From Burkholderia guangdongensis (GTDB lineage: Bacteria > Pseudomonadota > Gammaproteobacteria > Burkholderiales > Burkholderiaceae): a stretch of 64,000 nt of DNA. The DNA lies in contig NZ_JACBNX010000011.1 of assembly GCF_013403875.1 (NCBI RefSeq), positions 62,001 through 126,000 of the forward strand. Reading direction: 5' to 3'. Both the position numbers and the translations under genes were made by a program. Position 1 is the stretch's first letter, and each line of letters opens with the position of its first letter. Below the pieces are notes generated by a model. The model saw nothing but the letters and a program-made list of their open reading frames with translations. It was not told the DNA's origin and ran no database searches. Below, piece by piece: positions 18,550-29,527 of the stretch.

Positions 18550-19386
18550 TCAGCGGATCTTCACGCCGGCGAGCTCGGGCTTCGGCGGCGGATAGTCGAG
18601 CTCCATGTCCGTCATCGCGCGCAGCAGCAGCTCGGCGATCATCAGGTTGCGATGCGGCTTCGAGTTCGACGGGATCACGTACCACGGCGCATGCTCCGCC
18701 GACGTCGCGGCGAGCGCGTCGCGGTACGCGGACTGATACGCATCCCAGTGCTTGCGCGCGTCGAGGTCGCTGATGTCGAACTTCCAGTGCTTGTCCGGAT
18801 CGTCGATGCGCGCCTGCAGCCGCGCGCGCTGTTCGCCCTTCGAGATGTGCAGGAAGCATTTGACGATCGTCGTGCCGCTCTCGACGAGCATCTCCTCGAA
18901 CTGGCGGATCTGCCGGTAGCGGCGCACGCACTCGACATGATCGATCGCACCGAGCACGCGCGGCACGAGCACGTCTTCGTAGTGGCTGCGGTTGAAGATC
19001 GTGAGCTCGCCCGCGGCCGGCGCCTGCGCATGCACGCGCCACAGGAAGTCGTGCGCGGCCTCGAGCGGCGTCGGCGCCTTGAACGGCACGATCCGCAGCC
19101 CGAGCGGATCGACCTCGCGGAACACCGCGCGCACGGTGCCGTCCTTGCCGCTCGTGTCCATCCCCTGCAGCACCAGCAGCACCCGCTTTCTGCGCTGCGT
19201 GTGAAGCCGCTCCTGCTGCGCGTCGAGCGCCGCGCCCAGCGCCGCGAGCCGCTCGCGATCGCCGCGCTTCGACCCTTGCGTGAACGGCTTCTTCGCCGGA
19301 TCGAACGCGTCGAGCGCGAATCCGGCGGCCTTCTTGCTCGTATGGTACGGCACCAGGAAATCGTCGAGCGATGCTCGTTTCGCCAT
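18550..19386 (-). CDS. Polyphosphate kinase 2 family protein (PPK2)
   Basis: A 278-residue P-loop kinase. Walker A is QGMDTSGKDG, the family segment FNRSHYEDVLVPRVLG gives Walker B-like features, and RQIRQFEEML with TTIVKCFLHISKGEQ follows the lid region. This is the PPK2 fold that transfers phosphate between polyphosphate and nucleoside mono- or diphosphates. The class (AMP versus ADP acceptor) cannot be read safely by eye. The ATG at 19386 (MAKRASLDDFLVPYHTSKKA) is chosen over an upstream-open frame that lies inside gatB. Confidence 0.87.
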   Translation of the reverse strand: MAKRASLDDFLVPYHTSKKAAGFALDAFDPAKKPFTQGSKRGDRERLAALGAALDAQQERLHTQRRKRVLLVLQGMDTSGKDGTVRAVFREVDPLGLRIVPFKAPTPLEAAHDFLWRVHAQAPAAGELTIFNRSHYEDVLVPRVLGAIDHVECVRRYRQIRQFEEMLVESGTTIVKCFLHISKGEQRARLQARIDDPDKHWKFDISDLDARKHWDAYQSAYRDALAATSAEHAPWYVIPSNSKPHRNLMIAELLLRAMTDMELDYPPPKPELAGVKIR

Positions 19387-19433
19387 GCGGCCCTCCGTTT
19401 GACGTGCGGCGCGATCGAGCGCGCCGCGTACGC

Positions 19434-20912
19434 TCAGCCGAGCTTCTTCTTCAGCAGTTCGTTGACCTGCGCCGGGTTCGCCTTGCCCTTCGTCGCCTTC
19501 ATCGCCTGGCCGACCAGCGCGTTGAACGCCTTCTCCTTGCCCGCGCGGAATTCCTCGACCGACTTCGCGTTCGCGGCGAGCACCTCGTCGATGATCGCTT
19601 CGAGCGCGCCGGTGTCGGAGATCTGCTTCAGGCCCTTCGCGTCGATGATGCGGTCGGCGGCGGCTTCGTCGGTCGCCTTCTCGTCCCAGATCGTCACGAA
19701 GATTTCCTTCGCGATCTTGTTCGAGATCGTGCCGTCCGCGATCCGCTGCAGCACCAGCGCAAGCTGCGCGGCCGACACCGGGCATGCGTCGATGTCGATG
19801 CCGTCGCGATTGAGCTGCGACGACACGTCGCCCATCAGCCAGTTCGCGGCGATCTTCGCGTTCGCCGCACCGGCCTTCGCAACGACCGCCTCGAAGTACG
19901 CGGCCATCGCCTTGCTCGACGTCAGCACGCCCGCGTCGTACGCGGACACGCCGTACTGCCCGGCGAAGCGCTGCTGCATCGCGGCCGGCAGCTCGGGCAT
20001 CTCGCCCTTCACCCGCTCGACCCAGTCCGCGCCGATCACGAGCGGCATCAGGTCCGGATCGGGGAAGTAGCGGTAGTCGTGCGCGTCTTCCTTGCTGCGC
20101 ATCGAGCGCGTCTCGCGCTTGTCCGGATCGTACAGGCGCGTTTCCTGCACGACCTCGCCACCGTCCTCGATCAGCTCGATCTGACGGCGCACTTCGTAGT
20201 TGATCGCTTCCTCGAGGAAGCGGAACGAGTTCAGGTTCTTGATCTCCGCGCGCGTGCCGAACTTCTCCTGGCCGACCGGGCGCACCGACACGTTCGCGTC
20301 GCAGCGGAACGAGCCTTCCTGCATGTTGCCGTCGCAGATGCCGAGCCACACGACGAGCCCGTGCAGCGCCTTCGCATAGGCCACGGCCTCGGCGGCGCTG
20401 CGCATCTCCGGCTCGGTGACGATCTCGAGCAGCGGCGTGCCCGCGCGGTTCAGGTCGATGCCGGTCATCCCGGCGAAGTCCTCGTGCAGCGACTTGCCCG
20501 CGTCCTCCTCGAGGTGCGCTCGGGTCAGGTTGATCGTCTTCGAATACGCGTCCTTGCCGGCCTTTTCATTCGCGGGCACCTGGATCGTGATCTGGCCGCC
20601 CTGCACGACCGGGATCTCGTACTGGCTGATCTGATAGCCCTTCGGCAGATCCGGATAGAAGTAATTCTTCCGCGCGAACACGCTGCGCGGCGCGACGGTC
20701 GCGTCGATCGCGAGGCCAAAGCGGATCGCGCGCTCGACCGCGCCGCGGTTCAGCACCGGCAGCACGCCCGGCAGCGCGAGATCGACCGCGCACGATTGCG
20801 TGTTCGGCTCGGCGCCGAACTGCGTCGACGCGCCCGAGAAAATCTTCGAGACGGTCGACAGCTGCGCGTGCGTCTCGAGACCGATAACGACTTCCCATTG
20901 AGTCACAGCCAT
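19434..20912 (-). CDS. gatB: Asp/Glu-tRNA(Asn/Gln) amidotransferase subunit B
   Basis: A 492-residue GatB, the usual length. It starts [18 protein letters not shown] and has [20 protein letters not shown] and [12 protein letters not shown], which are diagnostic. It forms GatCAB with the two upstream genes and converts Glu-tRNA(Gln) and Asp-tRNA(Asn) to the amidated forms in the cytosol. The C-terminal YqeY-like tail ends at LLKKKLG. The start is the ATG at 20912, 2 bp after the gatA stop. Confidence 0.96.
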   Translation of the reverse strand: MAVTQWEVVIGLETHAQLSTVSKIFSGASTQFGAEPNTQSCAVDLALPGVLPVLNRGAVERAIRFGLAIDATVAPRSVFARKNYFYPDLPKGYQISQYEIPVVQGGQITIQVPANEKAGKDAYSKTINLTRAHLEEDAGKSLHEDFAGMTGIDLNRAGTPLLEIVTEPEMRSAAEAVAYAKALHGLVVWLGICDGNMQEGSFRCDANVSVRPVGQEKFGTRAEIKNLNSFRFLEEAINYEVRRQIELIEDGGEVVQETRLYDPDKRETRSMRSKEDAHDYRYFPDPDLMPLVIGADWVERVKGEMPELPAAMQQRFAGQYGVSAYDAGVLTSSKAMAAYFEAVVAKAGAANAKIAANWLMGDVSSQLNRDGIDIDACPVSAAQLALVLQRIADGTISNKIAKEIFVTIWDEKATDEAAADRIIDAKGLKQISDTGALEAIIDEVLAANAKSVEEFRAGKEKAFNALVGQAMKATKGKANPAQVNELLKKKLG

Positions 20913-20914
20913 GC

Positions 20915-22405
20915 TTACACCCCCGCCGGAACTTGCTTGTGCCAATCGGTCGCGCGCTGGTACGCGTCGGCGACCTGCAGCATCCGGGCTTCGTTGAAAT
21001 AGTTGCCGATGATCTGCAGCCCGACCGGGCGCTTCGCGTTCGCGTCCGCGCCGAAGCCGCACGGCACGCTCATCCCGGGCAGGCCCGCGAGGCTCACCGA
21101 CAGCGTGTAGATGTCGGCCAGATACATCTGCACCGGATCGTCGCCCTTCGCGCCGATGTCCCACGCGACCGTCGGCGACGCCGGGCCCATGATCACGTCG
21201 CACTGCGCGAACGCTTCCTGGAAATCCTGCGCGATGATCCGGCGGATCTTCTGCGCCTGCAGGTAGTACGCATCGTAGTAGCCGTGCGACAGCACGTACG
21301 TGCCGACCAGGATCCGGCGCTTCACCTCGGGCCCGAAGCCTTCGGCGCGCGACTTCTTGTACATGTCGAGCAGATCGCGGTATTCGGCCGCGCGATGGCC
21401 GTAGCGCACGCCGTCGAAACGCGACAGGTTCGACGACGCCTCGGCCGGCGCGATCACGTAGTAGACCGGAATCGACAGCTCGGTCTTCGGCAGCGACACC
21501 GGCACGAGCGTCGCGCCGAGCGCTTCGTACTGTTTCAGGGCCGCATCGATCGCCGCGCGCACGTCGTCGGCCAGGCCCGCGCCGAAGTATTCGTTCGGCA
21601 GGCCGATGCGCAGGCCGGCGAGCGGCTTGCCGGCGCTCGCGTCCGGCGTCCACTTCTCGCCGAGATGGCGCGTGAAGTCCTCATCGTCGCGCTCGAGGCT
21701 CGTCGAGTCGCGCTCGTCGAAGCCCGCCATCGCGTTCAGCAGCAGCGCGCAGTCGGCCGCGCTCTGCGCCATCGGGCCGCCCTGGTCGAGCGACGACGCG
21801 AACGCGATCATCCCGTAGCGCGACACGCGGCCGTACGTCGGCTTGATCCCGGTGATGCCGGCGAACGACGCCGGCTGGCGGATCGAGCCGCCGGTGTCGG
21901 TGCCGGTCGCGGCCGGCGCGAGCCGCGCGGCGACCGCGGCCGAGCTGCCGCCCGAGCTGCCGCCGGGCACGGCGTGCGTGTCCCACGGGTTCTTCACCGG
22001 GCCGAACGCGGAGTTCTCGTTCGACGAGCCCATCGCGAACTCGTCCATGTTGGTCTTGCCGAGCGTGACCATGCCGGCCGCCTGCAGGCGGGCGACGACG
22101 GTCGCGTCGAACGGGCTCTGGTAGCCGGCGAGCATCTTCGAGCCGGCGGTCGAGCGCCAGCCGCGCGTGACGAACACGTCCTTGTGCGCGATCGGCAGGC
22201 CGGCGAGCGGGCCGGCGACGCCCTGCGCGAGCGCCGCGTCCGCGGCATTCGCCTGCGCGAGCGTGAGATCGGCGTCGACCTGGATGAACGCGTTCAGGTC
22301 GCGCGCCGCGTCGATCCGTTTCAGATAGTGCTGCGCGAGCTCGACGGCCGAGCATTCCTTGGCGTCGAGCGCGGCGCGCAGTTCGGTCAGGCTTTTTGCG
22401 TGCAT
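20915..22405 (-). CDS. gatA: Asp/Glu-tRNA(Asn/Gln) amidotransferase subunit A
   Basis: A 496-residue amidase-signature enzyme that releases ammonia from glutamine for GatB. The catalytic Lys lies in [12 protein letters not shown] and the cis-Ser/Ser pair in [30 protein letters not shown] completes the signature. It is the middle gene of gatC-gatA-gatB, all on the minus strand and tightly spaced; its stop is 2 bp from the gatB start. Confidence 0.97.
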   Translation of the reverse strand: MHAKSLTELRAALDAKECSAVELAQHYLKRIDAARDLNAFIQVDADLTLAQANAADAALAQGVAGPLAGLPIAHKDVFVTRGWRSTAGSKMLAGYQSPFDATVVARLQAAGMVTLGKTNMDEFAMGSSNENSAFGPVKNPWDTHAVPGGSSGGSSAAVAARLAPAATGTDTGGSIRQPASFAGITGIKPTYGRVSRYGMIAFASSLDQGGPMAQSAADCALLLNAMAGFDERDSTSLERDDEDFTRHLGEKWTPDASAGKPLAGLRIGLPNEYFGAGLADDVRAAIDAALKQYEALGATLVPVSLPKTELSIPVYYVIAPAEASSNLSRFDGVRYGHRAAEYRDLLDMYKKSRAEGFGPEVKRRILVGTYVLSHGYYDAYYLQAQKIRRIIAQDFQEAFAQCDVIMGPASPTVAWDIGAKGDDPVQMYLADIYTLSVSLAGLPGMSVPCGFGADANAKRPVGLQIIGNYFNEARMLQVADAYQRATDWHKQVPAGV

Positions 22406-22485
22406 GAAGTGGATTTCCTGGGAATTCTTGGCTTGGCTTGACTTGGGCGCGCGGGCGGGGCACCGGCGCGCGTGGCGTCGAGCGC

Positions 22486-22785
22486 TTACTCGATCACTTT
22501 CGGCACGAGGTAGAGGCCGTCCTGCACCGCGGGCGCCGGGCGCTGGTTGTCGTCGCGGTTCACGGCCTCCGTGACGGCGTCCGTACGCAGACGCTGCGCG
22601 ACGGCCTGGATCTGCTCGATCGGGTGCGCGAGCGGCGCGATGCCGGCGGTGTCGACCGCCTGCATCTGCTCGACGAGCCCGAAGAATTCGTTCAGCTGGC
22701 CGAGCGTGTGCTCGGCGTCGGCGTCGGCCATTTCGAGCCGCGCAAGGTGCGCGATGCGTTTCACATCGGTCAGGGTCAGAGCCAT
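22486..22785 (-). CDS. gatC: Asp/Glu-tRNA(Asn/Gln) amidotransferase subunit C
   Basis: A 99-residue linker subunit that stabilises GatAB. The start [19 protein letters not shown] is the family N-terminus, so the ATG at 22785 is used. The C-terminus reads YLVPKVIE, the typical GatC tail. It is the first gene of the operon and lies 80 bp upstream of gatA. Confidence 0.93.
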   Translation of the reverse strand: MALTLTDVKRIAHLARLEMADADAEHTLGQLNEFFGLVEQMQAVDTAGIAPLAHPIEQIQAVAQRLRTDAVTEAVNRDDNQRPAPAVQDGLYLVPKVIE

Positions 22786-22923
22786 GCGGTCACCGGAAAG
22801 ACTAGGCTGCGCAGCGTGCGGCAAAACGTCGCTGCGTCAGTGGGTTGGGGGGCGGCGGTCCGCCCACGAAAATCGGGTACGAAGCGGGAAAAATACCCGC
22901 CGGTTCGATTCAAATACCGCGAA

Positions 22924-22929
22924 ATTATA
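22924..22929 (-). promoter_or_regulatory. -10 element for gatCAB in the gatC/mreB divergent region
   Basis: The 371-bp gap 22786-23156 separates divergent gatC and mreB. On the minus strand TATAAT at 22924-22929 is a perfect -10, 139 bp before gatC; the -35 is poor (GGGTCG at 17-bp spacing). For mreB the best plus-strand pair is TTCGAT-16-TATAAG (22904-22931), weak. The rest of the gap, including a C/G-rich stretch up to the mreB ATG, shows no gene. Confidence 0.45.
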
Positions 22930-23156
22930 AGGTATCATTACGCGTTCGACCCAGACCCGGCCGCCATTTCCCGCAGCTCCGCCCCGCTCGGCGGGCGACG
23001 CGGGCGTCATGCGGCCCCGGTAGATTTCCATACGCAGCTTCGCGCTTGAGTGGCGGCCGCATCCCGCCCCGATCCGAGGCTGTTATTTTTTCCGCTGCCG
23101 TCCTTCGCCTGAGCACATGCTCCGCAGGGCCGGCCCAGAGCGACACAGGATTCTGA

Positions 23157-24200
<1,044 letters not shown>

Positions 24201-24312
24201 TCGTCTGAGCGTCGTCTGACGCACGGCGTGGCCGGCTCGTTCACTTCGATCGAACCGCCGCGCCGTTTGCGCATCTGAATCACCAACCGATCACTCGCGC
24301 CCGGCGCCGACC

Positions 24313-25491
24313 ATGGAATTCAGTCCGCCGCCCCTATTCAAGCAAGGCCCGCCCGCCCTCGCGCGGCTCATCTTCTTTGTCGCGCTCGCGCTCGCGCTCC
24401 TCGTGTCGGACGCGCGCTTCAACACGCTCGAAATCGTCCGCGGCGTGCTCGGCACCGTGCTCTATCCGCTGCAGCGCGCGGCGCTCGTGCCGCGCGACCT
24501 GTTCATGGGCGCGGCCGACATCGCCACGACGGGCGCGACGCTGCGGCAGGAGAACAAGCAACTGCGCACGCGCAACCTGCAGTTGTCGACGCAGGCGAAC
24601 CAGGCCGCGGTGCTCGTCGCCGAGAACGCGCACCTGCGCGCGGTGCTCGACCTGCGCCAGCACATCGCGACGCAATCGACGCCGGTCGAGATCCAGTACG
24701 ACACCGCCGATCCGTTCTCGCAGCGGATCGTGATCGGCCAGGGCACGCAGCAGGGGATTCAGCACGGCGCGCCGGTCGTCGACGAGGACGGCGTCGTCGG
24801 CCAGGTCACGCGCGTGTTCCCGCTGCAGTCCGAGGTCACGCTGATCACCGACCGCGATCTCGCGATTCCGGTGCAGGTGCTGCGCACCGGGCTGCGCAGC
24901 GTGATCTACGGCACGCCGAAAGGCGACACGCTCGACCTGCGCTTCGTGCCGACGAGCGCCGATCTCGTGACCGGCGACGAGCTCGTCACGAGCGGCCTCG
25001 ACGGCGTCTATCCGCCGGGGCTGCCGGTCGCGAAGGTCGTGCGCGTCGACAAGCTCGCCGACACCGCGTTCGCGCACGTGACCTGCCTGCCGGTCGCGTC
25101 GGTGCGCGGCGCGCGGCAGATGCTCGCGCTTCGTTACCAGAACGACATCCCGCCGCGCCCGGCCGAGCCCGATCAGCCCGCGTCCGACGCGAAGGGGGCG
25201 AAGGGCGGCAAGAAGGGCGCGAAAGGCGCCGCGAAAGCGGGCGATAAAGCCGGCGACAAGGCGGGCGCGAAGCCGGCGGCGGTATCCACGCCTGCCGCCG
25301 TGCCGGCCGCCACGCCGCGCGCCGGCGCGAAGCCGGCCGCCGGGGCAGCGGCGGCGCCCGCGGGCGCGAAGCTCGACGCGAAGCCCGCCGCGCACGCGAC
25401 GGCCGCGCCCGAAGCGCAGCCCGCGCCGGCCCGCGCCGAGAAGGCCCAGCCCGCGCCGCCGACCGCCGCGCAGCTCCAGGGAGACGAGTGA
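24313..25491 (+). CDS. mreC: Cell shape-determining protein MreC with long Lys/Ala/Pro tail
   Basis: A 392-residue periplasmic scaffold of the elongasome. One N-terminal transmembrane helix (~20-35), a coiled coil (~70-115, LRQENKQLRTRNLQLSTQAN) and the beta-domain (to ~280) are standard. The last ~110 residues are low complexity, first GAKGGKKGAKGAAKAG-type Lys/Gly/Ala repeats, then Ala/Pro-rich. This tail makes it longer than a typical MreC. The TGA shares its A with the mreD ATG. Confidence 0.93.
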   Translation: MEFSPPPLFKQGPPALARLIFFVALALALLVSDARFNTLEIVRGVLGTVLYPLQRAALVPRDLFMGAADIATTGATLRQENKQLRTRNLQLSTQANQAAVLVAENAHLRAVLDLRQHIATQSTPVEIQYDTADPFSQRIVIGQGTQQGIQHGAPVVDEDGVVGQVTRVFPLQSEVTLITDRDLAIPVQVLRTGLRSVIYGTPKGDTLDLRFVPTSADLVTGDELVTSGLDGVYPPGLPVAKVVRVDKLADTAFAHVTCLPVASVRGARQMLALRYQNDIPPRPAEPDQPASDAKGAKGGKKGAKGAAKAGDKAGDKAGAKPAAVSTPAAVPAATPRAGAKPAAGAAAAPAGAKLDAKPAAHATAAPEAQPAPARAEKAQPAPPTAAQLQGDE

Positions 25492-26003
25492 TGAGCCGCC
25501 CGCAATACATCCTGCAGCCGGTCAACCCGTCCTTCATCGTGTTCAGCCTCGCGGCCGCGTTCCTGCTGAACCTGATGCCGTGGGGCCGGCTGCCCGGCGT
25601 GCCCGACTGCGTCGCGCTCGTGCTGCTGTTCTGGAACATCCACCAGCCGCGCAAGGTCGGGATGGGCGTCGCGTTCGCGCTCGGCATCCTGATGGACGTG
25701 CACGACGCGAGCCTGCTCGGCGAGCACGCGCTCGCGTATACGCTGCTGTCGTATGGCGCGATCACGATTCACCGCCGCGTGCTGTGGATGCCGCTCGGCG
25801 TGCAGATCCTGTACGTCGCGCCGCTGTTGATCGTCGCGCAGCTCGTGCCGTTCGTGATCCGCCTGCTGATGGGCGCCGCCTTCCCGGGCTGGGGCTATCT
25901 CGTCGACGGCTTCGTCGAGGCCGCGCTGTGGCCGGTCGCGAGCCATCTGCTGCTGATGCCGCAGCGCCGTCCGGTCGACCCCGACGACACGCGGCCGATC
26001 TGA
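25491..26003 (+). CDS. mreD: Rod shape-determining protein MreD
   Basis: A 170-residue integral membrane protein with about five hydrophobic segments, linking MreC to the elongasome. It begins MSRPQYILQPVNPSFIVFSL, the family N-terminus, and has WNIHQPRKVGMGVAFALGILMDV in the middle. The ATG at 25491 overlaps the mreC TGA by one base; a GTG one codon upstream is also possible. Confidence 0.92.
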   Translation: MSRPQYILQPVNPSFIVFSLAAAFLLNLMPWGRLPGVPDCVALVLLFWNIHQPRKVGMGVAFALGILMDVHDASLLGEHALAYTLLSYGAITIHRRVLWMPLGVQILYVAPLLIVAQLVPFVIRLLMGAAFPGWGYLVDGFVEAALWPVASHLLLMPQRRPVDPDDTRPI

Positions 26004-26017
26004 GCCGCGCCGGAGCA

Positions 26018-28345
26018 ATGACCGAATTCAACGATACCCAGCAGCAGCTATCGAGGTTCCGCGTGCGCGTCGCCGCGGCGGGCCTGTTCGTGTTCGTCTG
26101 CTTCGGGCTGCTCGCGAGCCGCTTCTTCTACCTGCAGGTCTGGCAGCACGGCAAGTACGCGCTGCAGGCCGACGAGAACCGCATCTCGGTCGCGCCGATC
26201 GTGCCGAACCGCGGGCTCATCATGGACCGCAACGGCGTCGTGCTCGCGAAGAACTACTCCGCGTACACGCTCGAGATCACGCCGTCGAAGCTCGACGACA
26301 CGCTCGACAACACGATCGACAAGCTCGCCGAGATCGTGCCGATCGACGCGCGCGACCGCCGCCGCTTCAAGAAGCTGCTCGAGGACTCGAAGAACTTCGA
26401 AAGCCTGCCGATCCGCACCCGCCTGACCGACGCCGAGGTCGCGCGCTTCACCGCGCAGCGCTACCGCTTCCCCGGCGTCGACGTGCGCGCGCGCCTGTTC
26501 CGCCAGTATCCGCTCGGCGACACGGCCGCGCACGTGATCGGCTACATCGGCCGGATCTCGAAGCGCGATCAGGACAGGATCGACGCGATGAGCGACGAGA
26601 ACGACAGCGATCCGGACACCTACGATCCGCGCCGCGACGCGAACAACTACAAGGGCACCGACTACATCGGCAAGATCGGCGTCGAGCAGAGCTACGAGAC
26701 CGAGCTGCACGGCGTGACCGGCTTCGAGGAAGTCGAGGTGACCGCGGGCGGGCGCCCAGTGCGCACGCTGTCGCGCACGCAGGCCACGCCGGGCGACAAC
26801 CTCGTGCTGTCGCTCGACATCGGGCTCCAGCAGATCGCCGAGCAGGCGTTCGCGGGCAAGCGCGGCGCGCTCGTCGCGATCGAGCCGAGCACGGGCGACG
26901 TGCTCGCGTTCGTGTCGGCGCCGAGCTTCGATCCGAACTCGTTCGTCGACGGGATCGACCAGCAGACCTGGGACGATCTGAACAACTCGCCGGACAAGCC
27001 GCTGTTGAACCGTCCGCTGCACGGTCTCTATCCGCCCGGCTCGACGTACAAGCCGTTCATGGCGCTCGCGGGCCTGACGCTCGGCAAGCGCACGCCGGGC
27101 TACACGATCTATGACCCCGGCTACTTCACGTTCGGCAACCACACGTTCCACAACGACGTGCGCACGGGCCAGGGCTCGGTCGACATGGTCAAGGCGATCA
27201 CGGTGTCGAACGATACGTACTTTTACATGCTCGCGCGCGATCTCGGCGTGACCAACATCGCGAACTTCATGAAGCCGTGGGGTTTCGGCCAGCTGACCGG
27301 CATCGACATCGCCGGCGAGGCGCGCGGCGTGCTGCCGTCGCCGGACTGGAAGAAAAAGGCGTTCAAGAAGCCCGCGCTGCAGAAGTGGTACGACGGCGAA
27401 ACGATCAGCCTCGGGATCGGCCAGGGCTACAACTCGTACACGATCCTGCAGCTCGCGCACGCGACCGCGACGCTCGCGAACAACGGCGTCGTGATGAAGC
27501 CGCACCTCGTGAAGGAGATCGAGGATCCGATCACGCGCGAGCGCCATCTGACCGTGCCGAAGGAAAGCGGCGTGATTCCGCTGAAGCCGTCGGACCTCGA
27601 CGTCGTGAAGCGCGGGATGGAGAACGTGATCCAGAGCCCGTCCGGCACCGCGTACAGCGTGTTCCGCGGCGTGCCGTACCTCGCGGCCGGCAAGACCGGC
27701 ACCGCGCAGGTGTTCTCGCTGCAGGGCGCGAAATACACGAGCCATATGCTCGCCGAGCATCTGCGCGACCACGCGCTGTTCATCGCGTACGCGCCCGCCG
27801 ACCATCCGAAGATCGCGGTCGCGCTGATCGTCGAGAACGGCGGCTGGGGCGCACAGGCCGCGGCGCCGATCGCGCGGCGCGTGCTCGACTTCTATCTCGT
27901 CGACGAGCAGAACAAGCAGAACGAGGCGGCCGCGGTGGCCGCCGCCGCGTCGGCGACCGAGCCGATCAACGCGCCGGTGATCGGCGATGCGAACAAGCCG
28001 GTCGCAGTCGCGGCCGGTTTCACCGCGCTGCCGCAGCCGGTCGTGCCGGCGCCCGCGAGCGCGGTGGATGCCGCGTCGGGTGCATCCGCCGCGTCGGGCG
28101 CTGCGGGTTTGGCCTCGGCGGCCGGTGCGGCCGGCTCGAGCGCGCCGCAGGCGGGAGCCGACGCCGCTTCGGCCAGCTCCGCGCCGCTCGCGGCGAACGT
28201 GCTGTCGAACCGCCGCGCGGCGCTGCTGCACCGCAAGCCGCACCGCGTGCCGCCGGCGAGCGACGCGCAGCCGTACGCGGCCGCGCCGCGTGAAGACAAT
28301 CGTGCGACGCCCGCCGCGAAAGGCGCGGGCGCCGCCGCTCATTGA
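26018..28345 (+). CDS. mrdA: Penicillin-binding protein 2 (peptidoglycan transpeptidase)
   Basis: A 775-residue class B PBP of the elongasome. One N-terminal membrane helix (~20-40) and a PBP dimerisation domain precede the transpeptidase. The active-site SxxK is STYK in YPPGSTYKPF, with Ser near residue 342; the KTG motif is AAGKTGTAQVF. The final ~130 residues are an Ala-rich low-complexity extension ending in a basic segment and absent from E. coli PBP2 (633 aa). The ATG at 26018 has CGGAG as ribosome binding site, 14 bp after mreD. Confidence 0.95.
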   Translation: MTEFNDTQQQLSRFRVRVAAAGLFVFVCFGLLASRFFYLQVWQHGKYALQADENRISVAPIVPNRGLIMDRNGVVLAKNYSAYTLEITPSKLDDTLDNTIDKLAEIVPIDARDRRRFKKLLEDSKNFESLPIRTRLTDAEVARFTAQRYRFPGVDVRARLFRQYPLGDTAAHVIGYIGRISKRDQDRIDAMSDENDSDPDTYDPRRDANNYKGTDYIGKIGVEQSYETELHGVTGFEEVEVTAGGRPVRTLSRTQATPGDNLVLSLDIGLQQIAEQAFAGKRGALVAIEPSTGDVLAFVSAPSFDPNSFVDGIDQQTWDDLNNSPDKPLLNRPLHGLYPPGSTYKPFMALAGLTLGKRTPGYTIYDPGYFTFGNHTFHNDVRTGQGSVDMVKAITVSNDTYFYMLARDLGVTNIANFMKPWGFGQLTGIDIAGEARGVLPSPDWKKKAFKKPALQKWYDGETISLGIGQGYNSYTILQLAHATATLANNGVVMKPHLVKEIEDPITRERHLTVPKESGVIPLKPSDLDVVKRGMENVIQSPSGTAYSVFRGVPYLAAGKTGTAQVFSLQGAKYTSHMLAEHLRDHALFIAYAPADHPKIAVALIVENGGWGAQAAAPIARRVLDFYLVDEQNKQNEAAAVAAAASATEPINAPVIGDANKPVAVAAGFTALPQPVVPAPASAVDAASGASAASGAAGLASAAGAAGSSAPQAGADAASASSAPLAANVLSNRRAALLHRKPHRVPPASDAQPYAAAPREDNRATPAAKGAGAAAH

Positions 28346-28356
28346 CGGAGAAAGGC

Positions 28357-29505
28357 ATGCAATTCGACAAGCGCGCCTGGATCGACAAGGTCAGGCAGAT
28401 GTTCGCGGGCTTCGACCGCCCGCTCGCGCTGATCGTGTTCCTGCTGCTGTGCGTCGGGATCGTCACGCTGTACAGCGCGACGATCGACATGCCCGGCAAG
28501 GTCGAGGACCAGCTCCGCAACATCATGCTCACGTTCGTGCTGATGTGGGCGATCGCGAACATCCCGCCGCAGTCGCTGATGCGCTTCGCGGTGCCGCTCT
28601 ATTCGTTCGGTGTCGCGTTACTGATCGCGGTCGCGCTGTTCGGCGTGACGAAGAAGGGCGCGAAGCGCTGGCTGAACGTCGGCGTCGTGATCCAGCCGTC
28701 CGAGGTGCTGAAGATCGCGACGCCGCTGATGCTCGCGTGGTACTACCAGCGCCGCGAAGGCGGCCTGCGCTGGTACGACTTCGCGGCCGGCTTCGTGATC
28801 CTGCTCGTGCCCGTCGCGCTGATCGCGAAGCAGCCGGACCTCGGCACCGCGATGCTCGTGTTCGCGACCGGCCTGTTCGTGATCTATCTCGCGGGGCTGT
28901 CGTTCAAGCTGATCGTGCCGGTGCTGGCCGCGGGCGTGATCGCGGTCGCGATGATCGCGACGTTCGAATCGCGGATCTGCCAGCCGCAGGTGCAGTGGCC
29001 GCTGATGCACGACTACCAGAAGCACCGCGTGTGCACGCTGCTCGACCCGACGTCCGACCCGCTCGGCAAGGGCTTCCACACGATCCAGGCGGTGATCGCG
29101 ATCGGCTCCGGCGGGCCGGTCGGCAAGGGCTATCTGAAGGGCACGCAGGCGCACCTCGAGTTCATCCCCGAAAAGCACACCGACTTCATCTTCGCGGTGT
29201 TCTCCGAGGAGTTCGGCCTCGTCGGCGGCCTCGTGCTGCTGACGCTGTACATGGCGCTGATCGTGCGCGGGCTGTTCATCTCCGCGCAGGGCTCGACGCA
29301 GTTCGCGCGGCTGCTCGCCGGGTCGCTGACGCTCGGCTTCTTCGTGTACGCGTTCGTCAACGTCGGGATGGTGAGCGGCGTGCTGCCGGTCGTCGGCGTG
29401 CCGCTGCCGTTCATGAGCTACGGCGGCACCGCGCTGATCACGCTCGGGGTCGCGATCGGGATGATCATGAGCGTCGGGCGGCAAAGAAGGCTGATGAAGA
29501 GTTGA
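28357..29505 (+). CDS. rodA: Rod shape-determining protein RodA (SEDS glycosyltransferase)
   Basis: A 382-residue polytopic SEDS protein (about ten membrane helices) that polymerises lipid II with PBP2. Family motifs include KKGAKRWLNVGVVIQPSE, GSGGPVGKGYLKGTQAHLEF, PEKHTDFIFAVFSEEFGLVG and the final PFMSYGGTALI. GGAGAAAGGC lies directly before the ATG at 28357, which settles the start against an in-frame TTG at 28342 overlapping the mrdA stop. Last gene of the cluster. Confidence 0.96.
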   Translation: MQFDKRAWIDKVRQMFAGFDRPLALIVFLLLCVGIVTLYSATIDMPGKVEDQLRNIMLTFVLMWAIANIPPQSLMRFAVPLYSFGVALLIAVALFGVTKKGAKRWLNVGVVIQPSEVLKIATPLMLAWYYQRREGGLRWYDFAAGFVILLVPVALIAKQPDLGTAMLVFATGLFVIYLAGLSFKLIVPVLAAGVIAVAMIATFESRICQPQVQWPLMHDYQKHRVCTLLDPTSDPLGKGFHTIQAVIAIGSGGPVGKGYLKGTQAHLEFIPEKHTDFIFAVFSEEFGLVGGLVLLTLYMALIVRGLFISAQGSTQFARLLAGSLTLGFFVYAFVNVGMVSGVLPVVGVPLPFMSYGGTALITLGVAIGMIMSVGRQRRLMKS

Positions 29506-29527
29506 GTGGGGCCGGCGGCGCGCTCCG

